Shown: positions 15,697 to 28,675, counted from the stretch's first letter. The stretch is DNA of 64,000 nucleotides from Circinella umbellata (GCA_025093555.1 JAIWNF010000017.1:310001-374000), one strand, 5' to 3'. Made by a program: numbers and translations. The notes: generated by a model not told the origin, from the letters alone.

Positions 15697-15970
15697 TGCA
15701 GGTGAAAGAGCAACAAAAAAAAACAGCAGCACCTTGATATCATTGTTTAACCCCCAAAACTAATAAATCCATTACTATTCAAAAATAAAAGAAAAAGACC
15801 ACCCCCTTTGTGAATAAAATATATATAATTACCACAGTTTTTTCTTTTATTTTCTTTCTGATTCCTCTTTCTCATTTTTTTTCCACTTCTTTAAATCTTT
15901 CCATTTATTTTTTATTTTATTCTATTTTTATTATTATTATTATTATATATATTACTTATTATTTATTGCC
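15697..15970. promoter_or_regulatory. Pyrimidine-rich leader of the RhoGEF gene
   Basis: Contains A-rich sequence, then a long T/C-rich tract (about 15835-15920) and ATT repeats ending just before the ATG at 15971. This matches the pyrimidine-rich leaders of other genes here. No coding potential is seen. Confidence 0.4.
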
Positions 15971-18900
15971 ATGGCACCCAAGGCACCTTATCCACTTCAG
16001 GTATTATTTGTAGTCATGACAACTATAACCAGTACGGCAACAATATATATACGATTTACAACGAATATTAAATAGATATATTATTTATATTTATAAGGGA
16101 TACGAACAAACACTTCGTGAATTAGGATATAAAAATAACTGGAAGCTCGTAAAAAACGAATTACCGAAAGTGCAAGAACATCGTACTCCAAAGAGCGCTA
16201 CAACAGATGAGCAATTATCAGAACTTTATAGAGCGCTTTTAGATAATACCAAAAGACCTCTGGTAAAAAAAAATTAAAATATATTCACATTTTTTATTTT
16301 TCGGCTCATTGTATTATATTGACTACATTTTGGGAGATAATACAAAAAAGGCTAACATTAATTCTTTTGTCTTTGTAAAACAATTAGTCTCAAAATGTGG
16401 ATGTTATTATTCCTGGAGTTCAAGATCGATATCAATGTAAGATGATACAAATACACACAGACACAAACACATACACATATATATCAAAAAAGATTAATTA
16501 ATTATTCTGAGACCTTACGTACTTACTGACTCATCTTCTATTACTAAATTATATATATTTATATCTATAGTAAATCAAACTCGTTATAAACAATTTTTGG
16601 ATGTTCTTGGAGAACCGTGTACACCTCAAGATCCTAGTTTTCTTGCTACAGTGGCTGCAAAAACCGAGTCAGAATGCCTCGCTGAAATCGAAAACATTGA
16701 GGTAATATTACTTCTCCTTTTTTTTTTCTTATTCCATAGCACTTTGATGGCAAATAATAAAAAACAGGATTTACCACTTATTTGACATATATTGCCACAT
16801 ACAACAATTGTGAACTAATAAGCAACTTTTCTTTCTATATATAAATACTGAATGTGACACACACAACAACATAAACGACCATGACTTTATACTCTATAGT
16901 ATTCAGTAAATGAAGAAAAAAGAAATGATCACATTCTTGAGCTTATTCACACCGAATCAACTTATGTCAGACTTTTACAAGCAATAATTGAATTAATTGC
17001 ACGTCCTTTGAATCCAGAAACGCTCCAATATAATGGGGAACAACCTATTATTAATCGTTTTAAACATAAAAAATTGTTTTCAAATATGGAAGAGATTCTG
17101 GAAAATAGTCAACGTTTCATGTTTGATCTTGAAAAGTGTATTCCTGAAAAAAGTGCCGCACAACAAGAAGGCGTGTGCTTTGGCGAAGTTTGTGCGAGTC
17201 ATGTAAGTGGATATTGCTGTTTGCTTCCGTTGGGTGTAACATATACCCTTTCCCCCCAAAAAAAACCCTTCCCTCTGTCTCCATCCTCTCTCCCCCAACT
17301 TTTTTTCACACACGCCAAATCTTGTACCACATATGAACTTCATTACAACACATTTAACTTCTCCCTAACTTATTTACTAATCCTTAATCTTTCTTACTTC
17401 TTTTGTTTATTTATATAATATTATATTTATATATTTAGATAGCTAACTTTGAATGTTATCGATATTATGTTTTAAATCGTACACTTGCTGATAACGTTCA
17501 TGCTACTGCTTACAAGGAAAACAATTCTTATAAGCGATTTTTGGATGGCTGTTATAGAAATCAACGTTTTGCTCAAAAAGAAATGGGTGAACTTTTATGT
17601 GAACCAGTTCAACGTATTAGTCGATATACAATGATGCTTAAAGGTACGTGACACCAAATTTAATATTCTATTTCTTTCTCCAACCCCTTATTTACTTTTG
17701 TGGCTAACTTATTAACCTGACAACATTTCTTTTTTATCTTTTTTATTTTTAGGTATCCTGAAGTATACATCACCAAATCATCGTGATTATAATCCATTGG
17801 TTCGTGCATACATCAAAGCATGCAGTATTGCAAGCATGGCTGATGATGATCCCACTAAACTAGCGACCACGTGTCATACTATTCAACGCTCTGTCAAAAA
17901 CTCTCCTGTAAGTATAACCAATCACCTTAATGCCTTTCTTTTATTTTCTTTTGTTTGTGATATATGTAAACTAAACAAAAAAAAACTCACTCTTATTATT
18001 TTCATAACTCTTACTATAGTGTAATCTTACAAATCAAAACCGTTCGTTTATTGCCCATGTGGATGTAGACGAAATTCATCGTGTGAAAGGAAAAGCAAAA
18101 CGTCCTGTTACCATGTTCTTATTTGCTGATAAATTAATGATTGCTGAAAGACCCAATTATAGTTGTAAAGGAATTGATCTTTGTGGTGACAATGGTAAAA
18201 TCCAAGAAAGTAATGGGCCCATTATGTGGAACCATTTAAAAAGGGACCCAATGTTAAAGTTCAAGGGATGGATCGACATTGAGCAAGTTCAAATTTTTGA
18301 AGGCGCGCCAGGTAATCCTAGCCTTTCTACTTTTCATCTTTAATCTATCCATTCTATCTCTATAAAAAGAGAAATATATACTGATAGAAATATACATTAT
18401 ACTGTTATTTATATCTAGGTTCGCCCAATTCATTTACATTATTTGCTGCCGATACTCAAAAACAAGAATCTGGACACTATCGTCGTGACCCGGCACCTAC
18501 CACCGAATCTCATGAAGATTATTTTCGTCGAGGTCTTCGACTATTTACTGGTGTCCCACGTGATGATGACGATGACTATGATGAACAAGAAAATAATGCT
18601 TTAGCACGCATTGTTAATTTTATTAGAGAATTTCATAAAGCTCAGGCACTTGTAAAACGTTATGGTAAGCAAAATAAATATATTCTTTTTTTTTTTTACG
18701 TATCGTTCTTCATACATATCGTCATTCAATTAATAGTTATTGACACATCAAAATCCAATACATATTTTTTTTCTATTCCCTCACCCTAATCCCTTAAAAT
18801 GATAACAATAATAATTCTAATTTCATACATCTACAGAGGAAAATGATAGGGCGTATCAACGATTATGGTGTGAATCTAACGTGTACAGTAATATTTACGA

Positions 18901-20923
18901 TACTTCAAGCTACACTCGTGCAAGCTATAAACATAACATTGCTGTTGTGTACTTGGAAGAAGGCAAAACTGTTAACCTCCGACCGTTGTTCCGTAATACT
19001 ACTGCGCCATGGATAGTGGCGTTGGTACAAGCATCGGCTCGGGATGGTTTCCGATATTACATCTTATCTAAAACCCCATTGGATCCAATGCGTGATATTT
19101 TGAATAGTATTCCGCTTACACCAAAACAAGTTAACGTGAATGGAAAAGCCAATCATTCATTCGAGTGTGCTTTTTGGAATAATGGTAAATTAAAAAAAGA
19201 AAACGTTGTTTTATTTTTAAAGTCTATTATTTCAATAATAGTATTCTAACTTATCTTCTCTCTCAGTATTTTTATGTGAACGTCATTTGAGAGCATCTGA
19301 TGCCTATATGCAAACTCATCGTGAAGAATTAGATGTGAGACCAAGAAGCCGGTCCCGTTCTAGATCACTCACACGATCTGCAAGTATTCCTACGCTACCA
19401 GGTTGGCTTGGTGGTAATAATAGTCAGCGGTCGCGATCCATGTCGCCATCACGAGGTGCCGTCAAACCTGCATCATCGCGTTCGTCTCCAATCAATGGTA
19501 GTAATGGTAGTGGAAAGTTATCATTTGGTCGAAAATCATCTCGTTCTCGTTCAAGTAGTATGACATCAAACAATTCATCTGGTACATTGGCAAGAAGTTT
19601 AACAAGATCTACTTCATCTTCTACTTCTATTGGTGGTGGATTTGATCCACATCAGCGACCATACCAATCAAAAGATAATAACAGTAAAATGACCCAACGC
19701 AAGACGTTACCTCCTTCTTTATGTTTACCTTCCGAGCCTATTCTTCCACGATCTATGGTTTCTAGCCCACAAGAAGATATTGATATGACATCGGTAAAAA
19801 TAATATTTCCTTTTTTGCTTTTTTATTCTTGGCTTTGTAAAGGCATATGTGTATATTCAAACGAACAATATTTGTTTTTGTATATATTAGAATAAGTATT
19901 CGGATTCACGATCTTCTAGCCGAAGCAGCACGCGATCATCCACTTCTGGTTTTCCATTGCTACCTAATGGTCCATTCTCGCTGGCGAGTCAAAGCACAAG
20001 AAGCTCTTCGAGTTTAGACGATTTAGAAATGGCTAAGGTACAAAAACAATTATAATTATTTATTTTTCTTTTTTGCTCACAAGAACATATTACTTACTTT
20101 TATGAATAACTTTTCATGTTAGCATTCTCCATCACCTCCACCTCCACTTCAAAGGATATTTAATGCAAGCGATGAAGTAACTGGTAAAATCCAACAACCC
20201 TGGGGTTCAACTATTCCTTCGACAGCTATACCAACAACTAAAAAACCTTTCTCTCGACCTCCTCCGTTTAATCCACGGGAAGATATATTATCCACTGTTG
20301 GTAATAATGACAATAATGAATCATCAGCTACAAATCGTAGCACTCTTGATGTGATGGAAAAGTGCCGCATGCTAACGGAGCAAATGAATCATCTGTCCAA
20401 CTCGGTTCATTCGGTAAGAACAATATGTTTCAAAAAAGGAACTTTTCTAAATCAAGTTCAATTTCGGCTTTTACTCCCAAAAAAGATATAAAGATTAATC
20501 AAATGTATTTTTTTTTCTTTATATAATACTCAAATATTACTATTACAGAGAGGGACTCAAGACCCCGGTTACGATGTCCGTGTAAGTATAAATTAAAATA
20601 TAACAATGAGACCAACCTGATAATAATCGGCTTATTAATAATTATTTTATAATATATAGCGAGTGAATAATGAATTCGAAGAAATCAAAATGTCATTAAG
20701 CCATATTAATCACTATCGGAACGAACGTCGTGTTTCAACACAACAACAAGCACCTAATAATTCATCAACATCCTCATCATCGCCACCCTTTGTTGCTTTT
20801 GACACAGAAAGTTTTTTAGCTCGTAAGATTAAACAAGTTCAAGCAGAGCGTGATTATTTGGATCGTTCAACCAATAATTTCAAGAATCGTTTACTTGCAG
20901 AGTTTGGTCGTCAACAACTGTAA
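15971..20923 (+). CDS. RhoGEF with DH and PH-like domains
   Basis: Fifteen exons give about 1061 residues: 15971-16000, 16098-16262, 16388-16436, 16571-16701, 16900-17202, 17439-17643, 17753-17907, 18020-18311, 18419-18664, 18837-19184, 19267-19793, 19891-20037, 20123-20413, 20549-20581 and 20660-20923. Every junction is GT-AG and in frame. A Dbl-homology domain spans about residues 136-345, from HILELIHTESTYVRLLQAII through the core helix LLCEPVQRISRYTMMLKGIL, which binds and activates Rho GTPases. A PH-like region follows (KRPVTMFLFADKLMIAE, then WIDIEQVQIFEG), with a long insert rich in Asp. The C-terminal third is Ser/Arg-rich and probably disordered, ending in a short coiled coil (KIKQVQAERDYL). 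Such proteins steer polarity and cytokinesis in fungi. The architecture is closest in spirit to Bud3-like GEFs, but I cannot assign orthology. Confidence 0.9.
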
Positions 20924-21445
20924 TCAAACTTCCTCCGTTATACATATTTATTTTTATTTTGCAATCATTTTCACATTTCATCACTTACACGCACTTTTTC
21001 CCCCAAAACATTTTTTTTCCACGCAACACACACAATTTTATTTATTTATCTCATATGCCAACCATTTAAAACAAATTATATTATAACACTCAATCACATA
21101 TCCCCACCCCCCAAAAAAAACCTCCACCTCAATTTTATGTTGTAGATACACACAGTAGTCATTCATTTATATATTCCTTTTTGTACAAAGTTTTCTTTCT
21201 CCTTCTTATTCTATCCTCTTTGTTAGTTTTTTTCTTCACTAGTTCCACCCAAAATCTGTACAAATCTCTTGTGTTTCTTTTTTTTTTCTCCTTTCCATTT
21301 TATATATGCAGTTTTTTCCCTCTCACCTTTTTCTTTTTATTATCATTATTGTATGAATTTATCAAAAACAAAAAACACACCGTCTCATCAAAAAAAAATA
21401 ATTCATTATTATTATTATTATTATTATTATATGTTTTGGAAATCA
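20924..21445. other. Convergent intergenic region
   Basis: Lies between the stop codons of the RhoGEF and the TPR gene. It is T/C-rich with C runs near 21105-21125 and a (TTA)n run at 21404-21430 near the stop of the TPR gene. It probably holds both 3' UTRs. No coding potential. Confidence 0.45.
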
Positions 21446-22767
21446 TCATTTTTTATTAAATAAACCATTTAGCCATGAGCTTACAGGATCTTTTTTGACT
21501 GGTTGTTGTTGTTGTTCTATAGCAGAAGTAACAGCACTTAGTACTGTAGTTCCTTCATTTTTTTCTTGAGAAACTTGTTCATTTAATCTTTGAACATTCA
21601 TTTCATATTGTTCTTGACCAATTAAGTCATGAGATTCTGTAGCATATAAAACAGCTTGTTTATAATGTGTCAATGCCTTGTCAAAATCACCTTTCATCTA
21701 TATAATTTGACATATATGTTAGCTGACTTTTTCTCTCCCCATGATACTAAACACATGTACACATATAACATGTTTCAATCCAATATATATATTCTCTAGA
21801 TCTTTTTTTTTTTTTTTACCTCTAACAAACGACCTAAATTATTGGATACAACACCACCACATTCGCGACAATCTTGATCATCCTTTTGACTAGAAGATTC
21901 AAGAGATGCTTGAGCCCAACCAAGTGCTTCATCCATTTTTCCCATACCATACATGACTTCACATAATTGATTTTGTACAATTCCCTTAAGACATATCCAA
22001 TCTTGAGGCATTGCTTTTAATGCTTGTAATAATAAAGGTAATGCCAATTCAAATTGTCGTTGAGTTGCATATAAACTTGCCAAAGAGCATAATGTTTTTA
22101 TCCTCAATTCATCATCCTCCTTATTATTTCCTTTTCCTTCTTGTAATTGTTGAAATGCCCAAGTCAAAAATTGTTCTGCTTGTTCTTGATCCCCAATACG
22201 CATATAAAGATCACCCAATTTTTTGGCAACGAAAAGTGTAGGTTCTAATTTCCAAATACGTGTATATTCCGTAATAGCCTCTAAAACATGACCTGCCCGG
22301 TTTTCATTATCTGCCAATCGTAAACGTAGCTTTTTAATAATGTCGGACGATTCGGAAAGTTGTTGGTTTTCTTCTAATGTAATATTAATGACTTGTCGGA
22401 TATAGTTGGCAGCCAAGGCATAATCGGGTGAAATATGTTCACGTACGTGAGCCCCATGTAATAAATTACGAGCACGATAAGATAATTCTTCAGGGGTAGA
22501 TTCAAGATAATGTTCAATATATAAATGGTATGATTGCCATGTAATAGCTGTTGCAAGGAATATAGAAACTGCTGTGATACCCGTATATTTCAAAGTTACT
22601 TTAAGTTGTTTACCAACAACTTGGAATGCAGCAACGGTAGGATTACTAGACATGGAAGGTTTAGGTGGTAACTGTTGTTGTTCTTGTTGAAGCCATCGTT
22701 TTTGTAACTGTTGTCGTTGAAATCGTATAGGAGTACGTCGAAAGGATAACCGTGGTAAACTATTCAT
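21446..22767 (-). CDS. Membrane-anchored TPR protein, Mgr3-like
   Basis: Two exons (21820-22767 and 21446-21697) give 399 residues. The N-terminus is basic and Gln/Arg-rich with few acidic residues (RLSFRRTPIRFQRQQLQKRW), like a mitochondrial presequence. One membrane segment follows at about residues 58-80 (YTGITAVSIFLATAITW). The rest is helical with TPR-type repeats, for example PTLFVAKKLGDLYMRIGDQEQAEQF and FELALPLLLQALKAMP, and the last repeat sits in exon 2 (GDFDKALTHYKQAV). Presequence, single span and TPR array match yeast Mgr3, an adaptor of the mitochondrial i-AAA protease. Human TTC19 has a similar plan. The exact orthologue is uncertain. Confidence 0.75.
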
Positions 22768-23859
22768 GGTTATATGTATATAAATATGTTATGCTTAAAA
22801 GAAACAAAAAAAAAAGGTTGTAGGTATTTGTTTGTTTTTTTTTCTTGATGATTGATATCTTAGCTGAGAACGAATCGGGAAACTCTGACAACAATTCACG
22901 ATGCAGTTACAAAAGTACCTGAATAAAACTAGATTGCTGTATAACAAAAAAACTGTAGAGTTTCTTTTGCTGGAAAAATAATCATTAAGCTACAATATAA
23001 TTCAAGTTATACAGCGTACGTTGGTGGGAAAATTTATTGTTAATACATATACAAGATAATAGCCGTGCCAAGAAAAGTTAGGCGCAGCTGATTCATTTCA
23101 TCTAGTTATTTGGCCTGTTTTTTTTTATTATTAATAATTTGTGTGTTAGTTCACTGCTACAAAGATTGGGTCGATTGATAGTAGCTATACAATAGATAAT
23201 ATTACACACGACTATCGAACTTAATACAGTACTGTAGCGTAATAAACCATAAATGTTCATTGAACCACTAGCGGTATACTATTACGTATTGATGTCTTAC
23301 ACAAGTTACTGTACGTATAATACAAAGATGATATTTACCAATATATTTGTGTGTGTATTGTACTAAAGTAAAAATAACAAGGAAATAATGCGATATTAAT
23401 TGGTAAAAAGACTAACTATATATTTGAGAACAGTATACCCCAACTTGCTTGATAAGTTTTATTTATAGTAATATTGTACATAATATTTGAGCTTACTTGG
23501 CATTATTACTCTTACTACGTATTTATTAAATGCATCTTTAATTATCATATAGAAAAATAAGAAAAAGGTAACTAATAATAGAAATAAACTATTACGTATA
23601 GAATCGATATATAAGACTTACATAGTGTTTTTATTGATTCAGAAAATGTGTTTCTTTGTTCTGGCAAATTCTACTAGGAAACCTTTTATTCAGCGAATTA
23701 GATAAAAAAAAAAAGCTGCGCAGGAATCTTTCTTCATTTTATTTTATTACTCCTTCGTTATTGTTTCACGTTTATAATTACTTCTTTTTTTTAGTTGTTC
23801 ATTCTTCATCAACAATAACAACAACATCTTTATAAAACAAAAATACGAAACCCGTCATA
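22768..23859. other. Divergent intergenic region
   Basis: No gene supported. It contains many TACGTA-type words, like the first 4 kb. The last part before the FYVE-RING gene (about 23735-23835) is pyrimidine-rich and then ACAACA-rich, typical of a 5' leader. No in-frame AUG joins it to the downstream frame. Confidence 0.45.
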
Positions 23860-24694
23860 TTGGATTCACGAAGGAGAGAAAAACACGGACCTGGAGGAGT
23901 CTTCTCCATTCCAAAACTAAAGCCTTTACAAAATGTAAAGCATTGTATAGAATGTGGCTCTCCTTTTAATCTTTTTCGACCAAAATATCATTGTTTGTCA
24001 TGTGGTAAGAGAATGAGGCATTAAACAGTTCTTACTTTTACTTGACTACGTTTCCTTATATTGAAATCACTTTTATATACTATTACTTAATTATTATCAT
24101 TAAATTAGGGAGTGTAGTATGTGGTCCTTGTTCTAGTAATCGTAGAGCTCTTCCAAAATTTGGCTATACCAAGTAAGTCTTTTTTTTTTTCCTTCTTCCT
24201 TCCTTCATTTACATTCGACTTATTTCATTAGAAAGTAATAATAGAAAGCAATAAAATAAAATAAATGTATATTAATTCTATATAGTCCTGTAAGATGTTG
24301 TAATGCTTGTGATACCTTAATTCAAATGCAACAAATGAACTCGGCTCATTTACACTCCATGCCTTTGAAGCAACTCAAGAGATATATTAGTGCTTATGAT
24401 TTACCGGCAAAAGGTGCTATTGAGAAAGACGATCTTGTAAAAATAATAATCAACACTCGACCCATTTCCAATGCAAGTGAAGTTTATTACCGTACTCATC
24501 GAGCATCGCTTCCTTCATTGCAAGAACAACAACAGACTCAGCAACAGCCAGAAGAGGAAACTTCGTCTTCGTCATCATTTTCTAATTTTATCAATGATAT
24601 TTTTGGAAGTTCAGGTCATACCAATAATAATAATAATAATAATCAAAGGAGACAAGAAGAGCAGTCGAGACGTCAACAACGTCAACGACAGCAA

Positions 24695-24726
<32 letters not shown>

Positions 24727-25231
24727 ACGTCAACAGCAACAAGAATATTTCAGACAGCAACAGCAACAGCAACAAGAATCATATAGACAACAATATGTCA
24801 GACAACAGCAACAGATGGAAGAGCAAAGAAGACAACAAGAAGCGTTGGCTAGACAACAACAACAGCAACAACAACAATATAACCCATCCCCACCTTCTGT
24901 TCGTAAAGATGATATGCTTTCATTGGATGATATGATTCGATCCAAAATTGATCCTAGTTCATTATCTGTACGCACACTTAAATCGATTTTAAAAGCTAAT
25001 TTCGTTGAACAATCGCATGTTTTGGAAAAGTCTGATTTGATTTCCCGTGTGGAACGATTAGCAACTCAACGCAAAAAGGAATTGGCAGATAAAGAAGGAG
25101 GAAACACAACTACTTCAGATGATTCTTTATGTCGTATCTGTTTGGATGCTGAACAAAATTGTGTTTTTCTGGATTGTGGTCATATGGTGGCTTGTATGGA
25201 CTGTGCTAAACAGGTATTAAAAAGAGAGAGA

Positions 25232-25263
<32 letters not shown>

Positions 25264-25433
25264 AAAAGCAAAAAGTATTGGTAACTTTTTTAAAAAGGAG
25301 AAAGATTTAAAAAAAGCGTTTTAATCATGGTCTGTTTGTTTTTGACTTATATTTTCAGCTCCTATCATCCAAGAATGAATGTCCTATCTGTCGTGAGGCA
25401 ATATTAAAACTTGTGCATGTATTCCGCTCATGA
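23860..25433 (+). CDS. FYVE-type/RING E3 ubiquitin ligase, RNF34/RFFL-like
   Basis: Four exons, 23860-24004, 24109-24172, 24286-25213 and 25359-25433, give about 403 residues counted from the TTG at 23860. A FYVE-like zinc domain lies near the N-terminus (CIECGSPF, YHCLSCG, CGPCSSN, CCNACD). A SAP-like helix pair follows (LKQLKRYISAYDL), then a Gln-rich region over about 100 residues, a second SAP-like segment (VRTLKSILKANFVEQ) and a C-terminal C3HC4 RING (CRICLD, CGHMVAC, CPIC). This order matches the animal RNF34/RFFL endosome-associated ligases. The start is odd: the frame is open back to a stop near 23833, yet no ATG occurs. Start options are a near-cognate codon, an unseen upstream exon, or a one-base error at CATATTGGATT. 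Confidence 0.85.
24595..24890 (+). repeat. CAA/CAG repeats encoding poly-Gln
   Basis: Several imperfect CAA/CAG runs and one AAT run lie inside the FYVE-RING gene. The longest near-pure glutamine stretch is at about 24690-24730. They encode Gln-, Asn- and Arg/Gln-rich sequence between the two SAP-like segments. Confidence 0.85.
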
Positions 25434-26650
25434 ATGGATTTTGGGGAAAGAACAAACAAGGAGTAATGCCCATGAAAAAAAATTATCATATTATATAAAC
25501 ACATATTGTCTACTCTTCTTAAAAAAGAAGTTGTTGTTTTTTTCTGTTCTAATATAAAAACTTCAGGAGAAAAGAGAAGGATGAAAGAGGATCAGAAAGA
25601 AAAAGAAAGAAAGAAAACAAAACAAAACAAAAAACTTCTTCCGAATATTACGTGTTGTTTGGTTAAATCTATAAGCATGAATAAGATGTATATTATAGAG
25701 GCGAAGAGAGAGGGAGAAAAGGCTCATTAAACTATTATTTGTCATTCAACTCAATAACAGATTACCCACCAATCATCCATCATAAATATATATTTATATA
25801 CCTACTTTTCCCTATTACTCTTATATACTCGTTTTGTCTTTTATTTTAAATAATATTAATAACAAATACAAAAACTTTGCATCACCATGACAACAAGCTT
25901 AGCAATCATGTGTTATATCGAGTGGTATTCGAGTAATCACTTCTGATTTTAATATCATCACATCCTCCTGTGATCATGGTCGTGTTTAATAAGTTTGTGG
26001 TGAAATGCTTCTAATTACGTACATATATCTTGCTGGGTGATTATCGAAGTTAACATTTATTTAAGTCTTATCACTGGTATCCATGTATATACAGTAATTA
26101 TTACAGAACATGCAGATATATCTAAGAAAAACCCCATCGTCTGTTACCTATGAAAATCAATGGGGAGATCTTTTTGGCAACATTCATATAATTTTCTTAT
26201 AGCTGAAACGTCAGCTGTGAGTAATTATGAAGTTGTATTTGAATCTGTAGAAATAGGAAAAAAAAGCATCACTATTTTTATTACTATGGGCTCACATACT
26301 TCGTCATCTCTATTTCCATATACTCTAACAAATTCTTCTTCATTATCAACCAGTAATTCTTTATGGTCACTATCCTTTTCGAACAGTGTATTCTACCAGC
26401 AACGAATACGAACTGATTGCGGTGTTGTTTTCACACTTGTCGGGTTGAGACTATAAATAATTATTGATCTATTTTATTCTCTGTATAATATATATAGATA
26501 TATATTTTTGTTGCTATAATATTATATCTTATGTCATAATCTATGTGGTTAGTTTAAATTTTTTTAGCGTACTTTTTATAATAAAACTCCCTTAATCCCT
26601 TTTCCCTTGTTTCCCTTGTTTCTTTTAACTCAAACAGACAAAAAATAAAC
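25434..26650. other. Intergenic region with a weak coding trace
   Basis: No confident gene. On the minus strand at about 26200-26390 one frame reads like part of an acidic protein (DHKELLVDNEEEFVRVYGNR), but a stop lies just upstream and no start or splice context is convincing. It may be a worn gene fragment or chance. The remainder is AT-rich, with GA-rich sequence near 25560-25720. Confidence 0.3.
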
Positions 26651-27331
26651 ATGACAACTACTGAATATAATCATCTTCCCAAACAATTGAAAAACCATTA
26701 CATTTTGGCTCGTCATGGTTTCTCTTTAGCCAACAATGATAAACTTATTTGTTCCAATCCCGATATTGCCATTCCTGAAGTAGGTGGACCAAGAAATACA
26801 GGTTATGGTTTACATGAAATTGGTATTGAACAAGTTGAAGTGTCTGCTAAAACTTTAGCTGAACACCTTGGTGATAAAAAGAATCAAGTTAAAGTCTATT
26901 GTTCTCCTTTCCTTCGTACAAAAATGACTGCACAAATTTTTTCCAAGGGACTTGGTGTTACTGTTGAACCTACCCCTAATATGGCACTGCGTGAACGGTT
27001 TTATGGTAAATTAGATATGACAAGTGATGAAAATTACAAGTTATGTTGGATTGATGATAATGCTGCCCCTGATCATGGTGAACATAGTCAATATGGTATT
27101 GAATCAACAAGTAGCGTGGTAGATCGAACAACTCAATTTATTGTTGAGGAAATTGAAGCCAATATGGAAGGTCAAACTGTTTTACTTGTAGCTCATGGTG
27201 ATGTAGTTCAATGTATGATGACAGCTTTTAGACATATTGAAGCTTGGCGTCATCGTGAATTGAAACATGTGGATACTGCCAATTGGCGTGATATGGTACA
27301 AGAACAACAAGAACAAGAGCAAGAATTATAA
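26651..27331 (+). CDS. Histidine phosphatase (phosphoglycerate mutase-like)
   Basis: A single-exon gene of 226 residues. The catalytic RHG motif is at residues 21-23 (ILARHGFSLAN), so His22 would accept the phosphate. Other family signatures follow: CSPFLRTKMTA, the acidic residue in LRERFYGKLD, and the second histidine in LLVAHGDVVQ. The length suits a minimal branch-1 histidine phosphatase. The substrate cannot be told from sequence. The C-terminus is Gln/Glu-rich (QEQQEQEQEL). The stop codon region overlaps the end of MTR3 on the other strand by six bases. Confidence 0.9.
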   Translation: MTTTEYNHLPKQLKNHYILARHGFSLANNDKLICSNPDIAIPEVGGPRNTGYGLHEIGIEQVEVSAKTLAEHLGDKKNQVKVYCSPFLRTKMTAQIFSKGLGVTVEPTPNMALRERFYGKLDMTSDENYKLCWIDDNAAPDHGEHSQYGIESTSSVVDRTTQFIVEEIEANMEGQTVLLVAHGDVVQCMMTAFRHIEAWRHRELKHVDTANWRDMVQEQQEQEQEL

Positions 27332-28542
27332 TTTATTATTTTCTTCTTCATCATTATTGTTATTATCAAGGGATTGTAAAAGTGCAGTAGACATAACGCT
27401 ATATATTTTAGAACATCCATCAATACATTGTTCGATGGCCTATAGATTAAAAAAATAGATGTAAATTTGTATTTCCTATTAATATTATGTTTATTATAAT
27501 AAATTTATTAATATTACTGACCTGAGATGTGGTTGCTGCTTCGGATATACCAGATTGTAAGATATGAGTTACTTCGTTTAATGATGGCATATAAGATACT
27601 ACCATATTACCATCTTTTTGTTGTTCTTCTAATTCTGTACCATCCATAATGATCTGTTTCTTAGAAAGCACCTGTTTTATTCAATATATAAATATATATA
27701 AAAGTGTATATATTTGAGTGAAATAAGTTATAAGTATAAAATTCTTACTATCTTTCTATATGTAAACAAAATATTAAAAGTCTCTTACCGCTGAACATGC
27801 AGTGACTTGATCCAACATCTCAATACCAGCGTCTGCTAAAGCTGTACTTGCTGCAACAATAGCTGCTGCTAAACAAGAGCTTGTACCATCATTTTCTAAT
27901 ACGTTGACATAGATATCGATTGCTGATTTGGGTAACAATTCCAACCGAACAGCAGGTGCAAGTGCTTGAACTAATACTTGTGAATAACCTTTTTCTTCTG
28001 AATCACGCATATGAGCGCGCCGTTTGGTACAAGAAAATGTTGAAAATTTGAATTCACAGTTAAGTGTACCGTTACTAGAAAATCCTGCTCGTTTCAATTG
28101 ACGTGGTCCATATCTGTATAAGTATATATGTAGAAAATTTATGTATGTATGTTTTCATTATTATGTGTTCAGAATGATCTGTTGGTTTTTTTTGCTTCTC
28201 AAGATCTTGATTATTATTATTATTTTTACTTACACTGCACAAACGGCTTTTGTATTACCAACTTCAATGTAAGCTGACCCATTGGCTTGAGTAACTAAAC
28301 CAGTTTTAAGAACTTCAAAACGCAAATAAAAGAGAAAAAAAAAGTTTTTAGTAGACGTCGTTGATTTAAGAAAGTAGATTGAACAATAGAATTATCTATT
28401 ACTTACAAATGGGTCGTAAATCATCAATTTTACGTTGATCTACTCGTTTACCATCATTATTCAATATAGGTTGTCGTTCGGGTAAATTTTTTAAAAGAGG
28501 GGGTACACTTTGTTCTGGTCCATTAACACGTCGACGATCCAT
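27326..28542 (-). CDS. MTR3: Exosome subunit MTR3 (RNase PH fold)
   Basis: Five exons on the minus strand, 28407-28542, 28234-28312, 27789-28113, 27522-27671 and 27326-27439, give 267 residues in frame. The protein has the RNase PH fold of the exosome ring: RPIFLKTGLVTQANGSAYIE, then VYGPRQL, then a core with LEND-GTSSCLAAAIVAAS and ALADAGIEMLD. The last words, together with the length, favour MTR3 (EXOSC6) over RRP41 or RRP46. Ring subunits of this type are catalytically inactive in eukaryotes and form the channel that feeds RNA to Rrp44. Exon 2 is short (79 bases) but supported by the FLKTG and YIEVG words. The gene is head-to-head with COG5. Confidence 0.88.
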
Positions 28543-28675
28543 TATTATTATTATTAATTGACAAGTTTATTTTTTATGTACAAAAAGTGAAAAAAAAATG
28601 GATTAAGTCGCTGGTTGAACCGAAAAAGTCGCACCCAGCTTTTTTTTTTCTGGTTCTTTCCCTCCCTCTTTAATT
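28543..28675. promoter_or_regulatory. Compact bidirectional promoter, MTR3/COG5
   Basis: Only 133 bases separate the start codons of two divergently transcribed genes. The middle has a GC-richer core with GTCGCTGG and AGTCGCACC words, flanked by an A-rich run on the MTR3 side and a T/C-rich tract on the COG5 side. Confidence 0.55.

Noticed and set aside
26160..26456. Plus-strand ORF of 98 residues
   Set aside because: Ser/Thr-rich with no domain; the opposite strand looks slightly more coding. Neither is convincing.
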